From NCBI RefSeq assembly GCF_039908635.1, contig NZ_CP150918.1, positions 1,426,001 to 1,490,000 on the forward strand: a stretch of DNA of 64,000 bases, in the 5' to 3' direction. Source of the stretch: Pseudomonas purpurea (GTDB lineage Bacteria > Pseudomonadota > Gammaproteobacteria > Pseudomonadales > Pseudomonadaceae). A program made the translations under genes and the position numbers. Below are positions 46,572 through 55,182 of the stretch, one piece after another. Under the pieces are notes generated by a model that was given only the letters and a program-made list of their open reading frames with translations, had not been told where the DNA came from and did not search any database. The stretch's first letter is position 1. Every line of letters begins with the position of its first letter.

Positions 46572-47297
46572 ATGAGAGTTCTCTCACAAGCCGCCTTACC
46601 GGTTCTGCTGCTTGGCAGTCTTCTGACAGGCTGCGCTACCCACAGCGATGGCACTGCCCCACTCAATCAACGTACCTGGCCGATCTGCAGCGTGATCGGC
46701 GGGCTGGTCGGTGGTGGCCTGGGCGCCATAGAAAGCGGTGGATGGGCGGCCGGTGGTGCTGCACTGGGTATCTTGACCGGTGGCTTGATCTGTTACGCCC
46801 AGGATGGTGATGAAGACGGTGACGGTGTGTTCGACCGCCGCGACCACTGCCCTGACACACCGGCCAATACCCCGGTGGACGACCGAGGCTGTCCGCTGCC
46901 GCAGTACCCGGCGACGGTCAAGCCGGCAGAACCTGTCGCACCGAGCACCGAGACCATTACCCTGAGTGATCAGGGCGCCGTGCTATTTGCCTTCGACTCT
47001 TCCGAACTGACCCCGGCCGCCAAAGAACAACTGATGGCGTTGATGGGCAAGTTGAGTAACGCCGATGTGGTCAGCATCAAGGTCATCGGCCACACCGACA
47101 GCAAAGGTTCGGATGCCTACAACCAGAAACTCTCCGAACGTCGCGCGAGCAGCGTGGCCGCGTTCTTGCTGAATCATGGCCTGGCGCCGAACAAGCTCAC
47201 CAGCCAGGGCATGGGCGAAAGCCAGCCCGTGGCCGACAACGCCACCGAAGAAGGGCGGGCGAAGAACCGTCGGGTGGAGTTGGTGATCGGACGCTGA
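46572..47297 (+). CDS. OmpA-family lipoprotein 2
   Basis: A 241-aa paralogue: lipobox LLGSLLTGC (Cys about residue 19), Gly-rich segment, calcium-type repeat DGDEDGDGVFDRRDHCPDT, OmpA-like domain (VLFAFDSSEL..., HTDSKGSDAYNQKLSERRASSV, KNRRVELVIGR). It probably anchors to peptidoglycan. A tandem duplication with the upstream gene is clear from shared order and leader element. Confidence 0.92.
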   Translation: MRVLSQAALPVLLLGSLLTGCATHSDGTAPLNQRTWPICSVIGGLVGGGLGAIESGGWAAGGAALGILTGGLICYAQDGDEDGDGVFDRRDHCPDTPANTPVDDRGCPLPQYPATVKPAEPVAPSTETITLSDQGAVLFAFDSSELTPAAKEQLMALMGKLSNADVVSIKVIGHTDSKGSDAYNQKLSERRASSVAAFLLNHGLAPNKLTSQGMGESQPVADNATEEGRAKNRRVELVIGR

Positions 47298-47437
47298 GCA
47301 AGGGCGGTCTGACCGGCGATCCTCGTCGAACCGGCCGCTAAACTACTGTTTCAAGAAGAATTTTCGTTGGCCTCTGGCGCAGGCCTTGTACAAGTCGGTA
47401 CTGTGCGCGCAAAGAATAATTCTCAACGGGGGAGCGT

Positions 47438-47716
47438 ATGAAGGTGTTTTGGGGGCTGGGGAAGTGTTTGACCCTGATGTTCTGGCTGGTAGTGCTGGTC
47501 AATCTGTTCAATCCGCTGATCAATCCATTTCATCTGCTGGTCAATCTGGCCGGTAGTTTGTTGCTGTTGACCCATGTGCTGGAGTTGCTGCTGTTCAACG
47601 GCAGCCTCAAGGGCCGGGCGCACCCGTGGCGTGACCGGTTACAGATTTTGCTGGTCGGCATGTTCCACCTCAATACCATTGCGGCTCCGGCCATTTCGGA
47701 GACCCCCCATGCGTAA
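47438..47716 (+). CDS. DUF1145 membrane protein
   Basis: A 92-aa inner-membrane protein with two or three hydrophobic segments (CLTLMFWLVVLVNLFNPLINP and LAGSLLLLTHVLELLLF). Its C-terminus overlaps the next gene by 8 bp, indicating an operon with the collagen-like protein. Function unknown. Confidence 0.85.
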   Translation: MKVFWGLGKCLTLMFWLVVLVNLFNPLINPFHLLVNLAGSLLLLTHVLELLLFNGSLKGRAHPWRDRLQILLVGMFHLNTIAAPAISETPHA

Positions 47717-48467
47717 ACTTTGCCTGCTCGCCGCGTTGATCAGCCCCCTGGCGTCTGCCGAGGTTGTTACGGTGCAACCCAATTCGCTGATGCGCCTGCC
47801 CAATACCACCAGCACCTTGCAACTGGAGCGGCTGGAAGTGGCGGATTACGGCACGTTGCTGATCCCCTCCACCGTGACGGACGTTTCCGTCGGCCAATTG
47901 CGCCTGGGCCACGAGGCGCGGATCGCCATCGTGCCTGGTGAGCAAAGCCTGCAACTGAAAGTCGGCCATGCCGAACTGGCCAGCGGCAGTCAGATCACCT
48001 CTCGCGGTGCGCCGGGGACTTACCTCAAGGCAGCGCGTTCGGCCCGTAACCTCAACCTGCGGATCAGTTCGCTGAATGCGTCCGAGCTGTCGGTGGATGC
48101 GCGCGGCGGCGCGGGAGCCCCAGGGTATGTCGGCCTGGACGGGGCCAACGGTCAGGCGCCGGGGTGTACCTGGGGCGAGGCCGGTCGTGGCGCCGATGGT
48201 GACAACGGAGGCGACGGCCATGCCGGTGCTCCCGGTGCGCTGGTGCGGGTGGAGTTGCCGCGTGATTTCCCGAGTGAGCAGATCAAAGTGCTGGTCGATG
48301 GCGGCGCGGGCGGCGTGGCCGGAGCCGGTGGCAAACCGGGCGCGGGCGGCAAGTCCAAGGGCTGCTTCGTCTACCGCGCCGATGGCGGCAAAAGTGGCCG
48401 TGCTGGCACTGAAGGCCAGCCAGGGCCCGCTGGTGCGCCAGGTTCGGTGACGGTGCAGCGCCTGTAA
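47709..48467 (+). CDS. Secreted Gly-rich, collagen-like protein
   Basis: A 252-aa exported protein. Signal peptide MRKLCLLAALISPLASA (residues 1-17), then a beta-rich domain (residues about 20-125: QPNSLMRLPNTTSTLQLE, GQLRLGHEARIAI...). The second half carries Gly triplets and doublets (GLDGANGQAPG, GADGDNGGDGHAGAPG, GGAGGVAGAGGKPGAGGKSKG, GQPGPAGAPG). Two Cys lie in the tail. Start ATG 47709 overlaps the DUF1145 stop. The triplets are too irregular for a long triple helix. Function unknown. Confidence 0.75.
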   Translation: MRKLCLLAALISPLASAEVVTVQPNSLMRLPNTTSTLQLERLEVADYGTLLIPSTVTDVSVGQLRLGHEARIAIVPGEQSLQLKVGHAELASGSQITSRGAPGTYLKAARSARNLNLRISSLNASELSVDARGGAGAPGYVGLDGANGQAPGCTWGEAGRGADGDNGGDGHAGAPGALVRVELPRDFPSEQIKVLVDGGAGGVAGAGGKPGAGGKSKGCFVYRADGGKSGRAGTEGQPGPAGAPGSVTVQRL

Positions 48468-48481
48468 CAGGCGTTGAGCGT

Positions 48482-48511
48482 GAGCGTTCCCGGCCGAGCC
48501 CGGGAACGCTC
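48482..48511. terminator. Hairpin between convergent genes
   Basis: GAGCGTTCCCGG (48482-48493) and CCGGGAACGCTC (48500-48511) with a six-base loop. No T run, so termination efficiency is unclear. Confidence 0.6.
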
Positions 48512-48514
48512 GAC

Positions 48515-48979
48515 TCAGAACATCGGCCGGGCCGACGCGATGGCCACCACCAACAACCCCAGCAATAGATTGATCCCGACCAGCCGACGAATGTTACCCA
48601 GCGTCGCCGCTCCGCTTGGCCAGTCTTCGGCCAGCACCGCTTTGCGCAGCTCCGGCAACTGCAATGCCTGAATGCGGATGAACAGCGCCGTCATCACCAC
48701 ATACAACCCCATCATGATCTGCACGTAGCGCGGCGCGGTTTCAAAGCCGCTGAAGCGCAGGTGAATCAGGCCGACGCCGCTGAGCGGCAACATCACCACC
48801 GCCACCCAGACCCAGACAAAAAAACGCTGAAACACTTCTACCCACAGCTTCAGGCGTGCCGGGCCTTCAAGTGCCTTCATGGCGGCGGGGCGCAGGACCA
48901 TCCAGGCGAAAAACATGCCGCCGACCCAGATCAGGGCCGCCAGCACGTGAAGGGTATAAATGAGGGCGAAAGGTGTCAT
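48515..48979 (-). CDS. CopD-family membrane protein
   Basis: A 154-aa protein with four hydrophobic helices (YTLHVLAALIWVGGMFFAWM, VWVWVAVVMLPLSGVGLI, MGLYVVMTALFIRI, GINLLLGLLVVAIASA) and His/Trp residues (LHVLAALIWVGG) typical of CopD/YozB-like proteins. A copper role is suggested by family only. It is divergent from dinG, 99 bp apart. Confidence 0.85.
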   Translation of the reverse strand: MTPFALIYTLHVLAALIWVGGMFFAWMVLRPAAMKALEGPARLKLWVEVFQRFFVWVWVAVVMLPLSGVGLIHLRFSGFETAPRYVQIMMGLYVVMTALFIRIQALQLPELRKAVLAEDWPSGAATLGNIRRLVGINLLLGLLVVAIASARPMF

Positions 48980-49078
48980 TGGGGTACTCCGTTCTGCGCG
49001 GGATTAATTAGCGGGGTATGATAGCGTTCGATCCGAACCACTGAAAATTTATCCAGCGTTTTTTGCGCCCGACAATCC

Positions 49079-51223
49079 ATGATCAGCACCGAACTCAAAA
49101 CCACGATCCAGGGCGCCTACTCGCGTTTTCTCGAAGCCAAGAGCCTCAAGCCGCGTTACGGCCAGCGCCTGATGATCGCCGAAGTGGCGAAAGTCCTGGG
49201 TGACATCGACACCGACGATGAAGGCCGGCGCAGTGGCGACCCCGCGGTCGTCGCGGTGGAAGCCGGCACCGGTACCGGGAAAACCGTGGCCTACAGCCTG
49301 GCCGCGATCCCGACCGCCAAGGCCGCCGGTAAACGCCTGGTGATCGCCACGGCGACCGTCGCCCTGCAGGAACAGATCGTCTACAAGGACCTGCCGGACC
49401 TGATGCGCAACAGCGGGCTGAATTTCAGCTTCGCGCTGGCCAAGGGCCGTGGCCGCTACCTGTGCCTGTCGAAACTCGACATGCTGTTGCAGGAAGGCCA
49501 CGCACAAACCGCTACCGCCCAGTTGTTCGAAGAAGAAGGCTTCAAGATCGAGGTCGATGAAGCCAGCCAGAAGCTGTTCACCAGCATGATCGAAAAGCTT
49601 GCCGGCAATAAATGGGACGGCGACCGCGACAGCTGGTCCACCGCCCTGGAAGATGTCGACTGGGCGCGCCTGACCACCGATCACAGCCAGTGCACCAACC
49701 GCCATTGCCCGAACTTCGGCCAGTGCGCCTTTTATAAGGCCCGCGAAGGCATGGGCAAGGTTGACGTGATCGTCACCAACCACGACATGGTGCTGGCCGA
49801 CCTGGCACTGGGCGGCGGCGCTGTTTTGCCGGACCCGCGTGACACGCTGTACGTGTTCGACGAAGGCCATCACCTGCCCGACAAGGCCATCGGCCATTTC
49901 GCCCACTACACGCGTCTGCGCTCCACGGCCGACTGGCTGGAGCAGACTGCCAAGAACCTCACCAAACTGTTGGCCCAGCACCCGCTGCCGGGCGACCTGG
50001 GCAAGTTGATCGAGCAGGTGCCGGAGCTGGCGCGCGAGATCAAGACCCAGCAGCAGTTCATGTTCAGCGCCTGCGAGCAGGTCGCCGACTTCAAGCCCGG
50101 CGAAGACGTCGAAGGCCGCGAGCGCCCACGTCACCGTTTCGAGGGCGGCGTCATTCCCGAGCACATGCGCGAGATGGGCATCGAACTCAAGAAAGGCTTT
50201 TCGCGCCTGAACGACCTGTTCACCCGGCTTACCGATCTGCTCAAGGAAGGCATGGACGGCGAGGTCAATATCGGCATCGCCAGCAACCAGGCCGAAGAGT
50301 GGTATCCGCTGTTCGGCAGCCTGCTGGCCCGTGCCTCGGGCAACTGGGAGCTGTGGACTGCGTTCACCGCCGAAGACCCGGAAGACAACCCGCCCATGGC
50401 GCGTTGGTTGACGCTGGCCGAAAGCGGCTCGCTGTTTGATATCGAGGTCAACGCCAGCCCGATCCTTGCGGCGGAAATGCTGCGGCGCAACCTGTGGAAC
50501 GTGGCCTATGGCGCATTGGTCACCTCGGCGACCCTGACGGCCCTCGGCACGTTCGATCGTTTCCGCATGCGTGCCGGTCTGCCGAAAAAAGCCGTCACCG
50601 CCGTCGTCCCGAGCCCGTTCCATCATGCCGACGCCGGTGTGCTGCGGGTGCCGGACCTGCGTGCCGACCCACGGGACGCGCCGGCCCACACGGCCGCGAT
50701 CATCCGCGACCTGCCGGCACTGGTCGAAGGTTCGCGCGGCACCCTGGTGCTGTTCTCTTCGCGCAAACAAATGCAGGACGTCTTCGATGGCCTCGACCGC
50801 GATTGGCGCAAGCAAGTGTTCATTCAAGGCAACTTGTCGAAACAGGAAACCCTGAACAAGCACAAGGCGCGGGTCGATGGCGGAGATTCCAGCGTGCTGT
50901 TCGGCCTGGCGAGTTTCGCCGAAGGGGTCGACTTGCCGGGCGCGTATTGCGAGCACGTGGTCATCGCCAAGATTCCATTCTCGGTGCCTGACGATCCGGT
51001 GGAAGCGGCATTGGCCGAATGGATCGAAGCCCGTGGCGGCAACCCGTTCATGGAAATCGCGGTGCCCGATGCCTCGCTCAAACTGGTCCAGGCCTGTGGC
51101 CGCTTGCTGCGCACCGAAGAAGACCGCGGGACCATCACCTTGCTCGACCGACGTCTGGTCACGCAACGCTACGGCAAAGCTATCCTCAATGCATTGCCGC
51201 CGTTCCGCCGGGAAATATCTTGA
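49079..51223 (+). CDS. dinG: ATP-dependent DNA helicase DinG
   Basis: A 714-aa XPD-type iron-sulfur helicase. Walker A is EAGTGTGKTVAYS, Walker B is VFDEGHH (DEAH-like), and the Fe-S Cys region includes RGRYLCLSK and CTNRHCPNFGQC, in the order expected of the family. Motif VI reads QACGRLLRTEEDRGTITLLDRR. The length matches E. coli DinG (716 aa). DinG resolves R-loops and other replication obstacles. No LexA box is evident upstream. Confidence 0.95.
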   Translation: MISTELKTTIQGAYSRFLEAKSLKPRYGQRLMIAEVAKVLGDIDTDDEGRRSGDPAVVAVEAGTGTGKTVAYSLAAIPTAKAAGKRLVIATATVALQEQIVYKDLPDLMRNSGLNFSFALAKGRGRYLCLSKLDMLLQEGHAQTATAQLFEEEGFKIEVDEASQKLFTSMIEKLAGNKWDGDRDSWSTALEDVDWARLTTDHSQCTNRHCPNFGQCAFYKAREGMGKVDVIVTNHDMVLADLALGGGAVLPDPRDTLYVFDEGHHLPDKAIGHFAHYTRLRSTADWLEQTAKNLTKLLAQHPLPGDLGKLIEQVPELAREIKTQQQFMFSACEQVADFKPGEDVEGRERPRHRFEGGVIPEHMREMGIELKKGFSRLNDLFTRLTDLLKEGMDGEVNIGIASNQAEEWYPLFGSLLARASGNWELWTAFTAEDPEDNPPMARWLTLAESGSLFDIEVNASPILAAEMLRRNLWNVAYGALVTSATLTALGTFDRFRMRAGLPKKAVTAVVPSPFHHADAGVLRVPDLRADPRDAPAHTAAIIRDLPALVEGSRGTLVLFSSRKQMQDVFDGLDRDWRKQVFIQGNLSKQETLNKHKARVDGGDSSVLFGLASFAEGVDLPGAYCEHVVIAKIPFSVPDDPVEAALAEWIEARGGNPFMEIAVPDASLKLVQACGRLLRTEEDRGTITLLDRRLVTQRYGKAILNALPPFRREIS

Positions 51224-51305
51224 GACACGGTGGGCAGTTTTGCCCACCGCGTTGTCTATCCCCTGTCACTGATTTCACTCTGGCCCTAGGGAGAACCTGG
51301 TTCAT

Positions 51306-53711
51306 ATGATTCGCCGTTCGTTACCCGCCGTTTTTGCTCTGATGTTCGCCGCGCCGCTGCTGGCTGCGCCTGCTGGACAACAGACGCTGTTCAACTTTGT
51401 ACGGCCCGCCGATGTGGTCCAGGTCGTGACCCAGGATGCCAGCCTGCCGCAATCCAATGCCGAGCAAACGGCTGAAGGCGAAGTGCTGCGTCGGGTGACG
51501 TTCAACCCCGTGGCGCAACCGAGCCTGCGCCTGACCCCGCAAACCGGTGCCTGGGACTGGTCGCAGTCGGGCGTCATGAGCCTGCGGGTCCAGAGCGCAA
51601 TGAACTGGGCTGTGACTCTCTACGTGAAAATCCAGAGCAACGACGGCAAGACGCTGGTCAGCCGCATCGACCTCCCGGCCGGCCCCGCGCAAACCTTGCT
51701 GGTGCCGTTGACTGCGAGTTCGCCGTTGAGCCAGGGCATGAAAGCCGGCCCGCCGATGCCGATAACGTTTGAAGGTCAGCGCGTGCTGCTCGCCAGCAGC
51801 GCCGGTGAACTGGACCGTGGCCAAGTGGTGTCGGTCACGCTGTCGATGGATCAGCCGAAAGTCGCCCAGAGCATCCTGCTTGAGCGCTTTGGCGTCCAGG
51901 ACGGTGAGGCGGTGATCAAGGCTGCCTACTCGTCCCTGGTGGACACTTATGGCCAGTCGACCCGTGCCCGCTGGCCGGAAAAAGTCGCCAGCGATGAACA
52001 GCTCAAGTCCGCTGGCGGCAAAGAGCAGCAGCAACTCAAAACCTGGCTGGCCGCCCGTGAGCAGATGTCTCTGGACACCTACGGTGGCTGGAACAAAGGC
52101 CCGGCGTTCAAGGCAAGTGGTTTCTTCCGCACCGAAAAACGCGACGGTCGCTGGTACCTGGTGACCCCGCAAGGTCATCCGTTCTATTCGCTGGGCGTCA
52201 ACACCATTGCCCCGAACACCAGCCAGACGTATGTCGCAGGGCGCGAATGGATGTTCGACGCACTGCCCAAAGACGGCGAGCCACTGGCCAGCTATTACGG
52301 TGACGGCGACAACCGCAGCGGCAACGGCGCCGATCAGGGGCGGGCCTTCAATGCCGGCCGCTGGTTTGACTTCTATGGGGCCAACCTGCAACGCGCCTAC
52401 GGCCAACCGTGTGTGCCGGGCAGCGAAACCCAAGCCGCAACGGCCAAGGTTGACGCCAAGGAAACCCAAGCCGAAAAAACCGCCGAGGCGGCCCCGTGCG
52501 CAGCGCCGACCTTTGACGAAAAACGTTGGGTTGGTCACACCCTCGACCGTCTGCAAGCCTGGGGTTTCAACACCCTCGGCAACTGGAGCGCCCCGGCGCT
52601 GGGCCTGAGCAATCGCGTGCCGTACACCTTGCCGCTGTCGATTGTCGGCGACTACGCCAGCATCAGCACCGGTACTGACTGGTGGGGTGGCATGCCCGAT
52701 CCGTTCGATCCACGCTTTGCCATGGCCACCGAGCGTGCCGTGGCCATTGCCGCTCGCGATCATCGTGATGACCCATGGCTGGTGGGCTATTTCGCCGATA
52801 ACGAACTGGCCTGGGCCGGTCCCGGCGATGACCCGAAAGCCCGTTACGCGCTGGCTTACGGCACCTTGAGAATGACCACCGACGTTCCGGCCAAACGGGC
52901 GTTCCTCAAGCAACTGCGCGACAAGTACCGCAACCAGGCCGGCCTGTCGAAAGCCTGGGGCATCGACCTGCCGGCCTGGGAGTTGATGGAAGACCCGGGC
53001 TTCGTGCCGCCGTTGCCGAGCGCCGAACACCCGGAAATCGAAGCGGATTTCAAATACTTCCAGAAGGTCTTCGCCGACACGTACTTCAAGACCATCTCCG
53101 ACTCGTTGAAGTGGCACGCGCCGAATCACCTGCTGCTCGGTGGTCGGTTTGCCGTCAGCACGCCGGAAGCGGTTGCCTCCTGCGCCCAGTATTGCGACGT
53201 GTTGAGCTTCAACATGTACACCCTCAAGCCGCAGGACGGTTACGACTTCAGCGTCTTGAAGTCGCTGGACAAACCAGTGCTGATTACCGAGTTCAACTTC
53301 GGCTCGCGTGACCGTGGCCCGTTCTGGGGCGGTGTGACCGAACTGGCGAAGGAAGAAGATCGCGGCCCGGCTTATGCCGCCTTCCTCAAGCAAGCGGTGA
53401 GCGAACCGTCGATCGTCGGCGTGCACTGGTTCCAGTACCTCGACCAACCGGTGACCGGTCGTCTGCTGGATGGCGAGAACGGTCACTTCGGGCTGGTGGG
53501 GATCACCGATCTGCCGTTCCAGGGGTTTGTCGACAGCGTGCGCAAGAGCAACTTGCTGGCGGTGGATCAGCTCGGTAAAGAAGCCGAGAAGGCCAAGGCC
53601 CTGGCAGATAAAACCAGTCACGAAGCCGAGAACGGCAGAAAGGACGCAGCCGGCAAAGGTGCGGGGCAGGGCGCTGGTCACGCGGGTGGGCATTCTGGCA
53701 ATGGTCATTAA
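51306..53711 (+). CDS. Agarase-like GH-A glycoside hydrolase
   Basis: An 801-aa secreted enzyme: signal MIRRSLPAVFALMFAAPLLA (residues 1-20), a beta-sandwich N-domain (to about residue 230), then a TIM barrel. Candidate acid/base Glu in YFADNELAW and nucleophile Glu in 'VLITEFNFGSRDRGPFWGGV' fit clan GH-A as in GH50 beta-agarases. An insert at residues about 375-400 is Ala/Lys/Thr-rich, and the tail after about residue 755 is low-complexity (KAKALADKT...GAGHAGGHSGNGH). The substrate is unknown and probably not agar. Confidence 0.78.
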   Translation: MIRRSLPAVFALMFAAPLLAAPAGQQTLFNFVRPADVVQVVTQDASLPQSNAEQTAEGEVLRRVTFNPVAQPSLRLTPQTGAWDWSQSGVMSLRVQSAMNWAVTLYVKIQSNDGKTLVSRIDLPAGPAQTLLVPLTASSPLSQGMKAGPPMPITFEGQRVLLASSAGELDRGQVVSVTLSMDQPKVAQSILLERFGVQDGEAVIKAAYSSLVDTYGQSTRARWPEKVASDEQLKSAGGKEQQQLKTWLAAREQMSLDTYGGWNKGPAFKASGFFRTEKRDGRWYLVTPQGHPFYSLGVNTIAPNTSQTYVAGREWMFDALPKDGEPLASYYGDGDNRSGNGADQGRAFNAGRWFDFYGANLQRAYGQPCVPGSETQAATAKVDAKETQAEKTAEAAPCAAPTFDEKRWVGHTLDRLQAWGFNTLGNWSAPALGLSNRVPYTLPLSIVGDYASISTGTDWWGGMPDPFDPRFAMATERAVAIAARDHRDDPWLVGYFADNELAWAGPGDDPKARYALAYGTLRMTTDVPAKRAFLKQLRDKYRNQAGLSKAWGIDLPAWELMEDPGFVPPLPSAEHPEIEADFKYFQKVFADTYFKTISDSLKWHAPNHLLLGGRFAVSTPEAVASCAQYCDVLSFNMYTLKPQDGYDFSVLKSLDKPVLITEFNFGSRDRGPFWGGVTELAKEEDRGPAYAAFLKQAVSEPSIVGVHWFQYLDQPVTGRLLDGENGHFGLVGITDLPFQGFVDSVRKSNLLAVDQLGKEAEKAKALADKTSHEAENGRKDAAGKGAGQGAGHAGGHSGNGH

Positions 53712-53734
53712 GGCCTGAGACCTTGTCATCGTTT

Positions 53735-53758
53735 TTCGCGGGCAAGTCGGATCGCGAA
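53735..53758. repeat. REP-like element, second family
   Basis: TTCGCGGGCAAGTCGGATCG followed by CGAA, 24 bp after the glycosidase stop; related to the 28265-28294 hairpin and likely part of a repeat family. Confidence 0.55.
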
Positions 53759-53896
53759 GGCGTGCGCAAAGACAGCCTGAATTGCTGATCCGATCCATGG
53801 GCAATCGACCGCCCAGCCTGCCCCTGTTCCCAAATCCCTCAAGGGCTGGAACAATGCGGGCCACTTTGTAGAGCGTTTATCCGGGGGGAGTTGCGG

Positions 53897-55042
53897 GTGC
53901 AGATTCAGGGTTATTACGAGCTTAAGTTCGAAGCTGTGCGCGAAGCGTTCGCGGCGCTTTTCGAGGATACCCAGGAACGCGGCGCTGCGTTGTGCATCCA
54001 GGTCGGTGGCGAAACCGTCCTCGACCTCTGGGCCGGCACGGCCGACAAGGACGGCCGCGAAGCCTGGCACAGCGACACCATCGCCAATCTGTTCTCCTGC
54101 ACCAAGACCTTTACCGCGGTGACCGCCCTGCAACTGGTGGCCGAGGGCAAACTGGCGCTGGATGCGCCAGTGGCTCGCTATTGGCCGGAGTTCGCAGCGG
54201 CGGGCAAAGGGGCCATCACCCTGCGTCAGTTGCTTTGCCATCAGGCCGGTCTGCCGGCGTTGCGTGAGTTACTCCCCCCCGAAGCCCTTTACGACTGGCA
54301 GACCATGGTTGACGCGCTGGCCGCTGAAACCCCGTGGTGGACGCCAGGTGAAGGCCATGGTTATGCGGCGATCACCTATGGCTGGCTGATCGGGGAGCTG
54401 TTGCGCCGTGCCGATGGCCGCGGGCCGGGCGAATCCATCGTGGCCCGCGTAGCACGACCGCTGGGGCTGGATTTCCATGTCGGGCTGGCGGATGAAGAGT
54501 TTGATCGGGTGGCGCACATTGCACGCGGCAAGGGCAATGTCGGGGATGCGGCGGCGCAGCGCCTGTTGCAAGTGACCCTGCGTGAGCCGACGGCGATGAC
54601 CACACGGGCATTCACCAATCCGCCGTCTATCATGACTAGCACCAACAAACCGCAATGGCGGCGCATGCAGCAACCGGCAGCAAATGGCCATGGCAATGCA
54701 CGCAGCCTGGCCGGGTTCTACAGCGGTCTGCTGGATGGCAGCCTGCTGGAAAGTGAAATGCTCCAGGAATTGACTCGCGAACACAGCCTGGGCGAAGACA
54801 AGACATTGCTGACCCGGACCCGATTTGGCCTGGGTTGCATGCTCGATCAACCGGACGTATCCAACGCGACCTTCGGCCTCGGCCCTCGGGCGTTCGGGCA
54901 TCCGGGGGCGGGTGGCTCCGTTGGTTTTGCTGATCCGGAATACGATGTGGCTTTCGGTTTTGTAACCAATACTCTAGGGCCGTACGTGTTGATGGACCCG
55001 CGCGCGCAGAAGCTTGTGCGGGTTTTGGCGGATTGCCTGTAA
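53897..55042 (+). CDS. Serine hydrolase / class C beta-lactamase-like esterase
   Basis: A 381-aa cytosolic esterase of the EstB type. The nucleophile Ser67-x-x-Lys70 is in LFSCTKTF, the catalytic Tyr is in YAAITYGWL, and the third motif is FGHPGAGGSVGF. GTG 53897 behind GGGGGGAG is preferred over TTG 53891. The same gene occupies this place in P. aeruginosa (PA1047). No signal peptide. Likely hydrolyses short esters rather than beta-lactams. Confidence 0.9.
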   Translation: MQIQGYYELKFEAVREAFAALFEDTQERGAALCIQVGGETVLDLWAGTADKDGREAWHSDTIANLFSCTKTFTAVTALQLVAEGKLALDAPVARYWPEFAAAGKGAITLRQLLCHQAGLPALRELLPPEALYDWQTMVDALAAETPWWTPGEGHGYAAITYGWLIGELLRRADGRGPGESIVARVARPLGLDFHVGLADEEFDRVAHIARGKGNVGDAAAQRLLQVTLREPTAMTTRAFTNPPSIMTSTNKPQWRRMQQPAANGHGNARSLAGFYSGLLDGSLLESEMLQELTREHSLGEDKTLLTRTRFGLGCMLDQPDVSNATFGLGPRAFGHPGAGGSVGFADPEYDVAFGFVTNTLGPYVLMDPRAQKLVRVLADCL

Positions 55043-55182
55043 AAGGGTTGCTCAATGGCATTTTTTTGATAAAACATGCCCTGCGTCACAGCACGGAACC
55101 CTGTGGCTTTTAAAGTTTCAAAGCGTCTGTTTATACGGGTCGCAGCGACCCACAGCTTCTTATCTCATTTTGTGGATATCCC

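Noticed and set aside
49049..51247. 732-codon minus-strand frame opposite dinG
   Set aside because: Antisense shadow of an undoubted DinG gene.
51321..53864. 847-codon minus-strand frame opposite the agarase-like gene
   Set aside because: Antisense shadow; the + strand frame has signal peptide and catalytic motifs.
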